Shown: positions 55,256-64,000 of the stretch, in pieces
How the letters are laid out: each line of letters begins with the position of its first letter
Numbering within the stretch: position 1 is the stretch's first letter
Source of the DNA: Sporodiniella umbellata
Taxonomy: Eukaryota; Mucoromycota; Mucoromycetes; Mucorales; Rhizopodaceae
Direction: 5' to 3'
DNA: 64,000 nt
NCBI GenBank assembly: GCA_025677835.1
Contig: JAIXMR010000104.1
Location: 1-64,000 of the forward strand
Notes under the pieces: model-generated
Told to the model about the DNA's origin: nothing
The model's database searches: none
Seen by the model: only the letters and a program-made list of their open reading frames with translations
Program-made: the position numbers and the translations under genes

Positions 55256-55895
55256 TTCATATACATGATATTACAAATAAAAAATACCTGATTTCATCTT
55301 TTGTTGGGACTTTTTGTGACCAACACCAAAGAAAAATAGTATTTGCAAATCCATGAAGCCACGATTTAAAGGCTATAGTACTTTGAATAGTAGCAATAGA
55401 CAGCCCTATAAAAGTAACATCAAACCTTATAACACATATATGCAACAGTTTTCATTAAAAACAAGCTTTTGCTTTAATAAACAGTCAATGTGTACTCCCG
55501 TTATCTATAGAAAAGGCCATATAAATAAAAAAAAAAGCACATATTCGTACTTAACGGGATAAAAAAAGGGGGTGGAGTGCTTGCCTTAATAGCCAAAGTT
55601 TCCTATTAATGAGATATACCTTAAATGAATATACCTCTCCACTATACGTAGCTACGATTAGCATTCTTTGAAAGCAGTGTTTACATAAAGCAGGCTCCTG
55701 AAATTTAAAACTTCAATAGACTTTGCCTCCGCACAAGCTATCATATTGTACTTTACAGCTGTACTTGACACCGCACGCTTGCAACACAATATGTGATCAA
55801 GCCAATGTTAACCTTTATAATAAACAGTCACGCAAATGACGTTTTTTAGATTTCTATTGGTTTTCACTTTTCTTTTCTATTGTTGTTTGGAGAGA
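55256..55895. other. Intergenic region
   Basis: About 0.6 kb between two plus-strand genes; an A7-G5 junction lies near 55561-55572. An upstream in-frame ATG at 55836 would give YTH1 a hydrophobic extension and is not preferred. No other gene. Confidence 0.5.
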
Positions 55896-56809
55896 ATGCT
55901 GGTCTCGCCTTTATTTAACGTAAATCAGGGAGCGATCACATTCGACTTTGAGGAGTTCATCAAAAATGAATTAGGGCTGAAGTTGGAGGACCAAGTCAAA
56001 AAAGAAGGCAGGTCCCTATTTTTTTTGTAAACAAATGAAAGCTGATCAAATCTTTTAGACGATCCCATCTGTAAATACTTTCTGAAAGGCACATGCACCA
56101 AAGGATATAACTGTCAGTTTAAACATAAGGGCTACGATAGAGACAAATCGGTTGTCTGCAAACATTGGCTTCGAGGTTTATGTAAAAAAGGCGATGCATG
56201 TGAATTTTTGCATGTATTTAACATGAAAAAGATGCCAGAATGCTGGTTTTACTCCAAGTATGGAGAGTGCTGTAATGGAGATGAATGTATGTATCTTCAC
56301 ATCGATCCAGAAAGTAAACAAAAGGAATGTCCATGGTATGCCAGAGGGTTTTGTAAACATGGTAATGTAGAGAACAGCTAATCCCAAGCTTATAACTAAC
56401 CCATTTGTAAAACATAGGGCCTAACTGTCGTAACAAACACGTGAGGAAATTAGTCTGTCAAAACTACCTGACAGGCTTTTGTCCCGATGGCCTTAATTGT
56501 CCTAATGGGCATCCTAAGTATGAGCTACCTGTAATGTATACCTTGCCGCCCGAAATAGAACAGCAGCAACAAAAAACACACCAAGCACCACCCCCTCAAC
56601 AGCAACAGCAACAGCAACAGCAACAACAGCCATATCATAATCAGCAGCAACCCCCTTATCAACAACAAAACCGAAACTTCCACGACAACAATAACAGATC
56701 GCAGCAGGGTACTTTCAGGCGACTAGAAGATGTGACTTGCTTTAAATGTGGACAACAAGGTCACTATGCAAATCGCTGTACACAAGGTCGAATGAGACAA
56801 CAAAACTAA
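55896..56809 (+). CDS. YTH1: Cleavage/polyadenylation factor CPSF30 / Yth1
   Basis: Three exons: 55896-56007, 56059-56361, 56418-56809, in frame, 268 residues. After an N-terminal segment (GAITFDFEEFIKNELG) come five CCCH fingers: CKYFLKGTCTKGYNCQFKH, CKHWLRGLCKKGDACEFLH, CWFYSKYGECCNGDECMYLH, CPWYARGFCKHGPNCRNKH, CQNYLTGFCPDGLNCPNGH. A Gln-rich linker follows (a run of eleven Gln), then a C-terminal CCHC knuckle (CFKCGQQGHYANRC) as in animal CPSF4 but absent from budding-yeast Yth1. It binds the AAUAAA-type signal within the cleavage and polyadenylation machinery. The first intron fits only with a GC-AG pair (GAAG|GCAGGT...TTTTAG). The alternative ATG at 55836 gives a membrane-like leader, unlikely for this protein. 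Confidence 0.96.
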
Positions 56810-57236
56810 AAGACTTTTTTGCTTTTTTATATTCTTTTTTTTTTTTTTTTTTGCAGCAACTATATGTAAAAGGATCTTCTATAAATCGAGCCTTACTAAA
56901 ACAGATAAACATATGTGTAAGCTACTTATTTCTACCTTATTTTACACTTATAAAAAAGACGTTTTTAAGAGGGAGCTACTCAAACCACTTGTTCTTTGAG
57001 CAAGACTATCAATGAAAAAAAAGGTAGTCTGTAGATTTTTTTTGCCTCTCCGACAATTTCTGCTTTACACTTTTTCACAAAGACACTCTATTTTTTTCTT
57101 TACATTAAAAAGACCATATAATGTTATGAGAAAAGAAACTCTCACAGAATCCATATTCGTATTTTTTTTTTTTTGCTAAAACAAAACCAATTCAATTTCA
57201 GACGATGTGAGTTTTTATGCAAAAAAAAAGTACACT
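56810..57236. other. Convergent intergenic region
   Basis: About 0.4 kb between the 3' ends of YTH1 and PHB2, T-rich with tracts near 56837-56852 and 57163-57174. No gene. Confidence 0.6.
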
Positions 57237-58255
57237 TTATTTGTTTTCAGTAACAGGAGCAGACTCTTGACTAGAGTTGATATTGAGGAGCAAGGTATCA
57301 GAGTCAAGCATGACCTTATTGTGAGAGTGAGAGATCATGGTGGAAATTTCTCGGGCAGCTTCAATACGCTTCAATTGAAGGAATCCAGGTTGATTTTTGA
57401 TGGCTTCACCAATCAATTCTGCAGATTTAGCTTCACCTTGAGCTCTAACAATAATCGATTGCTTTTCCTGTCTAGCTTTATCTACAATGAAGGCAGCACG
57501 TTGAGCTTCTTGTTGAGCGATTTGCTTAGCTTCAACAGCGCTTTCGAAGACAGGTGAGAATCCAACATGTGTGATAGATACATCGTCCAAAACTATGTTG
57601 AAACGAAGGGCGCGACGAACAAGGTTTTCACGTACAAGACGGGAAACGCGTTCACGCTGAGTGATCAATTGAGAGGCAGTGAACTGAGCAACAACTGACT
57701 TGAGTACTTCATTTACGACGGAAGGCAAAACGCGCTCATCGTAATCTTGACCCAATGTACGGTAGACAGTTGCAAGTTGATCTACACGGGGCTTTGAAAG
57801 CACACGACATGTAATGTTTACCATTTGCAAATCTTGTAACAAAAAGAAGGTCATTAACGTCTTTTACTTCTTGCAGAATCTCTGTATTACCTTTAGTACC
57901 AGTCAAAGAAGCAATGTTGCGGGGCTTAGCACGAACATCGTAGATAACGGGTGTTTCAAACCAAGGAATCACAAAGTGAGTACCTTCGTTATATACAGTG
58001 TTTTGAACACCAAAAAGACGAGTGTATTTAATAGCTCTGTGACCACCATCAACTAAAGCCACCGGCTAAATTAGTCGAAGTTTCTATAAAACACTAAATG
58101 TTATGGCTTTTACCGTTAAAGAGAGCAGCGTTAACACCGTAACCCAAACCACCTAAGACGATGAGAGCTCCAGCAGCAGATCCAGCACCTTTTCCGGAAC
58201 CCTTAGGGAACATGCCCCCCAATCGTTGTGCTGCTTGTTTAGCTTGCTGTGCCAT
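57237..58255 (-). CDS. PHB2: Prohibitin-2
   Basis: Three exons: 58255-58114, 58052-57891, 57832-57237, in frame, 299 residues. The N-terminus (MAQQAKQAAQRLGGMF) is followed by a glycine-rich membrane segment (ALIVLGGLGYGVNAALF), then the PHB/SPFH domain: VDGGHRAIKYTRLFGV, HFVIPWFETPVIYDVRAKPR, VNITCRVLSKP, YDERVLPSVVNEVLKSVVA, QLITQRERVSRLVRENLVRR. The C-terminal coiled coil has FESAVEAKQIAQQEAQRAAF. The VDGGHRAI motif and Arg-rich RRAL segment fit Phb2 rather than Phb1. With Phb1 it forms the inner-membrane ring that protects respiratory subunits and supports cristae. PSD1 in the same window is functionally linked in yeast (phosphatidylethanolamine and prohibitin are interdependent). Confidence 0.97.
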
Positions 58256-60041
58256 TTGAATAACTTTCAGAAGAAAATGGGACCGGGGACGAAAAAAAAA
58301 TTATCCAAGACTGAGCAAACGATCCAATAAGAAGTTAGGAGAGTGAAACTTTTTTTTCTTTGGTTTTTGAAAACGACGCTTGATTTAAAACAAGCATTTG
58401 ATATCTGCTCCTCATAGCTACTTTCTGAATGAAAACGTATTGTTACGAAAAAAAAGAAATAAAAACTGAAAGAAAAAAACAGTTTTTGGCCATCGATACT
58501 CCCTCTCTGAATTCACGCCCCTTTCTTTTCACAGGTAGGATTTTACGCCGCTAAATAAAATTATATTAATGCATTTTGAACTGTTAATATAAGCGTATAC
58601 TTTAAATATAAGTGTATACTTTAAGCTATCGTCGTGTAAAGAGTGGCGATTACACAAAGATCGATCATATATGTCATACGCTACTTAGAGCAAGTAAAAG
58701 CGTATAAAAGCGAGGAGCTTGTATCGTACAGACTGCATCTTTGGCACATACATCCCAATCAAAGAACTTGAAGAAAAGTCCACGATGCTACGTAGACGAA
58801 CTTCACAGATAGCAAATTCTTGAAATTTATGTACGTAAATGAATGTAAATGCTAAGCGATAGAGGCTACTATTCAAAAAACGTAACATAAAGATATAGGC
58901 ATATTGATGTGAACTTCAACTTGAGCATTTTCCTAAAAACTAGCGTAAAATGAGTTGTCTCCAACTGAAATGTCACACTTGCAAAACAAAAAATGAAAAA
59001 AAAAAAAAAAAAAAAAACAGAAATATGTTACACAAAGAGATATAACGTTACCTCTAAGCACTCAAAATAATGGGGTTTCCGCTTTTTTTAAAAGCCTTTC
59101 ACGATTCTTTATTACCAGCATCTTTTTTTTTTTAAAAAAAAAAAGTAAAGCTTTCTGATTGAAAAACACATCCTAAAGCGTACAAAACCAATTAACCTTC
59201 TTCCTCTACTAAAGTTTGAATTTATCGGGTGAATACACGAAACGTTTTTTGATTACTAAACTTATTAAGATTGGTAGCCTGTTTTTTAACACCATGCGAG
59301 CTGTATTAAAAAAATGTGTGCGACGAATAAAACGAAATGTAAAGTCATCCAACACGGAAAACCTTCTCAAGTATTTGGGAAGTTTTGTAAGGTAGCACAT
59401 ACCTTTTTTAGTCACATCCAGCGATACATAGTCTCGAAAATGGAGAAAACTTTACTAAAAAGACTTTAAAAATCGCTTAATCCTTTTCTAGTTAACTACT
59501 TTAAGAATCTAAGCTAGTAACTGAAAGAAAGTGAGATTCTTAACGCAATAGTTTTTCATTATCTGATCTTAAGATGTCATAAGGTTTCTTGAAAGCCCTT
59601 ACAAAAGCACGTTCATGAAAATATGAATCGCCTTTTACAAAAGAGTCCAGATTGTTGGCAACGGTTTATGAAACTACATTCGAATTTCAGGTTACACGCC
59701 AGCATCAGAACGTAAGAAACCTCTATTTTGGGCACCATATAATCTGATGGTAAAAAAAAGATAATATTATCTCATCATCGTTTAGATTGTGTCGAATGTT
59801 GAATCTAGGTAGCCTGGGGTGCATCCGATGTTTGTCTTTTTTCCTTATCAAAAATGAGGGCAGATTGCCTAACATTTTTCCTCTTTAAAAAAATCAGAAA
59901 GCGTAATAGATCTTTTTTTTAGGTTGTCGATCAGATAAAGTAAAAAGATCAGATGGTTACACCGTGTTACCAGACCTGTGTGCATCTATACATTTAAAGG
60001 GAAAAACTCTTTTTTTCCCTTTTTTTGTTTCTTTGAACAAA
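58256..60041. other. Large divergent intergenic region
   Basis: About 1.8 kb between PHB2 (-) and the transporter gene (+). It contains a near-direct repeat of 'taagcgtatactttaa' and 'taagtgtatactttaa' (58591-58624), an A22 tract (58994-59016) and a T11-A11 self-complementary tract (59123-59144). Minus-strand frames at 58685-58888 and 59209-59415 have mildly protein-like sequence but no domain and no clean splice model, so they are not called. Confidence 0.5.
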
Positions 60042-61707
60042 ATGGCTTATCAAACAGCAAGCACAGAGGAAGTGCTTACTACTAGTGAGAAGAAATGGTC
60101 CACGAATGATTCTGAAAAAGAAGAAAGGGACTTTGATGAAAACCAAGTTGGGGGAGACACAGCCTTGGCAAACGCTCCCTGGAAATACAAACTAATTGCT
60201 CTTGTTACAGCACTATGTTTTCCAAGTAAAAAAGAAAAGAAACGAAAAACTTGTTGCTAAATACTATTAAAAGTTGGCTCCCACTTTTCGCAAAGTGCTC
60301 TCAGTGCTATGAAAGCCCAAATTAAAACGGTAAGAACAAGAACTCAAAAGAAACTATGCTTATAAATTTTAGAACCTCCATATCAACAACACGCAATATG
60401 GTGTTATTTCTTCTTCTGTCTCTATAATTAATACAATTTTCCCTATTCTTGGTGGTATATTTGTAGATGTATTCGGATCCGTTTGGGGTACACTTGCAGT
60501 AAACTTTGTTGTTATCGTTGGCAGTTTGCTTACAGCCATAGCTGCAAAATATCAATCTTTTGGATTAATGGTTGCCGGTCGTGTCATTTTTGGTATTGGT
60601 TCTGGTCTAATTGTGACAATGCAAGAGTCTATCCTGTCAAAATGGTTTCGTACTCAAAACTTGGCCATTGCCATTGGTCTTCAACTTTCCATTAGTCGAC
60701 TCGCTACCTTTTTAGGTACCCTTGTAGCCAACCCCATTGCTAAAAAAACAGGAGACTGGGTATGGGCATTTTGGCTTTCTTTCATCATCTGTGGCTTCTC
60801 TATTCTTATGAACATAATATATGCTATTACAGTGCGCCATTTACGCAACGACTCAAAGATGTTATCAAAGCAAGAGATCAATCAATTAAAGACACGCAAA
60901 AAGTTCGATTGGAAAGCTATTCTTAAATTCCCTGCAATTTATTGGCAAATATTGTTAATAGAATTTATCTTTGCTGCTGTATGGTCCGCTTTCCAAACTA
61001 TTAACACAGAACTCGTTCAAGTCCGCTTCAATAGCACAGGCATATTGGCAGGCTATACTGCCAGTGCCTCTCAGACCGTACCTATTGTTGCCACGCCTAT
61101 ACTTGGTGTTTTCATGGACGTATTCGGTGGTCGCGTTACTATTTTGCTTGCCTCTGCACTTTTCTTGATTTTGAGTTTTGGTCTTCTTGGATGGGCTTAT
61201 ATTTCTGCAGTAGTCGGCATGGTGTTCTACAGTATCTCCCTTGCATTTGGTCCAATCAGTATGATTACTTCTATTGGTATGGTTCTTCCCTCAGACTACA
61301 TTGGTACTGGCTTGGGCATGTATAAAAGTGCAAACAACGTTGGCACTAGTATCTTGGATATCGTAGTAGGAGTTATTCAAGATCATACAAAGGGTGGTGC
61401 CTACACAGGTGTTATGATTCTATTTTTGGTGCTTGCTTGTGTTGGCTTTGTGCTTATCTGTGGTTTGTGGGTCTCTCAATACTTTGTTTTAGACAATTTG
61501 CTAGAAGCTAGACGTAACAAACGCATGACACTGATGAAAGAAAGAAATCAACAAGAAATCGATCGTAAAGCTCAAGGCGAAGACGCTTTTGAAGACAACA
61601 GTATAAAATGGATAAACTGGATTTATCTGGGTCTGTTCGTCAGTGCCATTATCGTCGCTTGGGTTTTATTTTTTGTATATGCCGCGGGTGGTGGTGTGGC
61701 TGTTTAA
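60042..61707 (+). CDS. MFS transporter, MFSD1-like
   Basis: Three exons: 60042-60225, 60274-60329, 60373-61707, in frame, 524 residues. The ATG at 60042 (MAYQTASTEEVLTTSEKKW) follows a T-rich leader. Twelve hydrophobic segments are visible. Family marks include HFSQSALSAMKAQIKTNLHI, NNTQYGVISSSVSIINTIFP, VAGRVIFGIGSGLIVTMQES and FRTQNLAIAIGLQLSISRLA in the N half, and GILAGYTASASQTVPIVATP, ILGVFMDVFGGRVTILLASA and GLGMYKSANNVGTSILDIVV in the C half. This pattern is that of the MFSD1 family, which in animals exports dipeptides from lysosomes. A vacuolar or endosomal location is therefore plausible, and the substrate is inferred only from the family. The C-terminal tail has another membrane segment. 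Confidence 0.88.
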
Positions 61708-64000
61708 TATTGTCTTGGCACTCATTTAGGAATACAATAATTATAATAATATAGGCAGTCTACCCTTAATTGGACATTTTTTTGAAAAAAAAAGCCTTGG
61801 AAACTTAACTATTTATTTTTTTTATTTATATAAGTATAACCTTTGTCGGCTTATTGAGCTTCATTTGGTCAGTTTTCGGATCAGATAGATTGATTATCCT
61901 AGTTTAATTTTGAAAACGCTCAAAGCGAAAGTGTCTTTTTTTTTTTTTATAAAACTTAGTACTTCACAAGCAAGTGGCTCTCTCAGTCGTTATAGACCAA
62001 CCGAGTCAATTTTATTTGGAGAGAGTATAAAAAACCAATGAGCTATATAACTAAAACTTTGAAGGACCCTGAGTGTTTTTTTCTAAAAAAAAAAAAAAAA
62101 AAACTAGTAATTTAATTATAAAAACCTCTTCACTATATAAATTGCTCATACCTAGCTGGTATGTATTTCTTTTTAAGGCATATCTACGCCTATATTTTCT
62201 TGAGGCCTATCAATAGGTTAAACATTATGTATATCCAAAAACTTAGTCTTAGATATATACCAAAACCACCAAGTCATGTAGTTCTAAATATTCCAAACAA
62301 AAAAAAAAAAAAAAAAAAAAAGCGATACAAAGCCCCCAAAGCTGAAACAGAACTGTCTAAGGTCTTTGAAAACAAAAGCAAGAAGTGAAAGGCATAAATT
62401 AGAACTTTGCGAGCTGATCCGCTTATGCTATAGCAAAATACAGAGCGAGATTTAAAGGTTCAAATCAATGCCTTGAAAAGACTATTGACATGTTACGTAT
62501 AGATATAAACTTACCAACAACTCCAATTTGATATCCCTAAATATACAAGAGAGAGTTTTGTTTTTTACTTAGACAATTAAAACCAGCGTTGAGCCTTGTT
62601 AACGAGAGTTTTACTTCTCTTCAGCGTTTCAATTTACCGCGACACATTTAAAGCGCTAGACTGAAGCCTCAAAAGTATGTTGAACTTTTAAAAGATAAGT
62701 ACACTTACGGAAAAGATTTCAAGAAAAATATGATAAAAAAATCAATAAAGCAATCAGGCCATTGCATGCCTTTCATATGAGTGATGGTGTTTTTTTTTAA
62801 AAAAAAAGCAAATTGAATTAGTAGAAGGCTTTTTTTGAAGACTGCTCTAAATACTAGGTATGTTCGAAATAAGCTCTTGCCTTTCTATCTGAATTTCTTC
62901 GTATACAATTGTGTACTTTTGTTTATGGCTAATTTTATTTGTATAGTGCGGTTAATATCTTTACATATTATTTAAAGCTCTGACATGAGGGCACCAACAT
63001 AGATGTGTTTCCCAGTACATTTGTTTTTTCGGAGAAGAACAAAATACTCATCTATCTTCTCTCAGTTCAATGTGCTCCATATATCTATTTTACTTTGAAT
63101 ACAAACTTGGCGTCATAAATTTAGTAACATTGACAGAAAGTATATCGGTGCCTCTCTTTCCGAAGTAGGATAAAGTATAACTTCTCTTACAGAAGGTTCT
63201 CATTCGCTTATATTTTAAAATATAGAAGGTATTTGATTAGCCTTTATCTGAAAAAAAAAAAATACAAAAAGCAGTTGCTTATACTTTAAATGAGAAAGTG
63301 TGTTCTTTTTCCAAGCCTATTATTCGCTTCAATGTGCTGTTTTAACTGTTTCCGTTGCTTTTTTTCTTTGCTTCATTTGGACACTATTTTTTTTTTCCCA
63401 CTCTGATTTATTTTAACAAGTTGTACTTAAATCTCAGCGCGCACTTCTGTTTTATATATCTGTAGGATTTTTTATAGGGCCTTCAGGAGCTGAACACCAA
63501 GTACCTTTGTACTCTCTCACTGGACATAGGGAATCTTAAAGAAGCCTTTGGTTACACTACTTTTTTTTTGCGAAAAAGTCCTCCATTTTTCAAATAAAAG
63601 CCTTCGTTTTATCTATGCTTATGTAAAAATAATAATAAATACTAAAGACCTGTAAATTAATAGATTACTTTTATTTTAGCTAAGTAAGGTGTATTAGACT
63701 GCATTTTGATCTTGACTTTTTTTTTCCTCTCTAAAAAACCAAAAAAAAACGTGGCAGCCATTCTGTTTAGTCAAATGACAATTGTAAGAGACAACAGAGT
63801 AAAAGCAGTAATTAACTGAGTTTTATTTAATAATATATGTCTTCAGTAGTACAACTTCTACAACAGTGCAATACACATAAAACCTATCCAATAATAAAAA
63901 AGTCTATAAATATGTTTATTGGCTTCAGCTGAAGTCTGGTTTTAATTAGGGAGAAATAATTTACATACAAATCGTCGAGAAAAGAAAGGAGATATACATA
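61708..64000. other. Gene-free AT-rich end of window
   Basis: About 2.3 kb. It contains A tracts (about 62084-62103, 62299-62321), a T10-A9 self-complementary tract (62790-62808), and a small palindrome 'tatattttaaaatata' (63208-63223). Short frames such as 62161-62388 pass through the A tract and are not protein-like. No gene, tRNA or repeat element was recognised. Confidence 0.5.

Noticed and set aside
58685..59415. Two minus-strand frames upstream of PHB2
   Set aside because: Partly protein-like, but no splice model joins them and no motif is visible; too weak to call.
1..64000. tRNA, rRNA, CRISPR, transposon or telomere repeats
   Set aside because: None was recognised by eye; a covariance-model scan would be needed to exclude single tRNA genes.

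Overview
The window is nuclear DNA from a fungus, most likely an early-diverging one of the Mucorales type. It is AT-rich, packed with poly-A/poly-T tracts and microsatellites, and its genes are split by many short GT-AG introns (about 44-130 nt). ATP-citrate lyase is one fused polypeptide, whereas many ascomycetes have two subunits. The gene set is eukaryotic throughout: SET2, NOT4, RIC1, lipin, POLD2, prohibitin, CPSF30/Yth1 and eL6. I saw no tRNA, rRNA, CRISPR array or intact transposon. Exon coordinates were assembled by eye from reading frames and splice sites and may be off by a base or two.

Layout. 1-9.5 kb: a partial gene at the left edge, a long AT-rich desert, a small homeobox gene, a mitochondrial glutaredoxin (GRX5), an NHP10-like HMG-box gene, a weak cyclin-like candidate and more desert. 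9.5-18.1 kb, all minus strand: ATP-citrate lyase, a C2H2 regulator, and NOT4 in six exons. 18.5-24.3 kb: RIC1, then an intronless bacterial-type glycyl-tRNA synthetase. 25.3-29 kb: a repeat-rich GPI-type surface protein, ISA1, and a cryptic minus-strand candidate gene. 29-36 kb: SET2, a Cys-rich GPI-type protein, and a small unknown gene. 36-48 kb: an EDEM-type mannosidase with a PA domain, lipin, a small unknown gene, EIF1AD, POLD2, PSD1 and another unknown gene. 48.9-62 kb: a secreted Cys-rich protein, eL6, an NCLX-type cation/Ca exchanger, Yth1/CPSF30, PHB2 and an MFSD1-like transporter. The last 2.3 kb has no gene I can support.

Themes. Three genes feed lipid synthesis: ATP-citrate lyase (cytosolic acetyl-CoA), lipin (diacylglycerol) and PSD1 (phosphatidylethanolamine). 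They are interspersed with unrelated genes, so this is not an operon or biosynthetic cluster. Mitochondrial maintenance is represented by GRX5, ISA1, PSD1 and PHB2. The most unusual coding feature is the bacterial-type alpha2 glycyl-tRNA synthetase, uninterrupted beside intron-rich neighbours. The most unusual non-coding feature is a recurrent self-complementary Tn-An tract. I did not find a clearly new multi-gene system.
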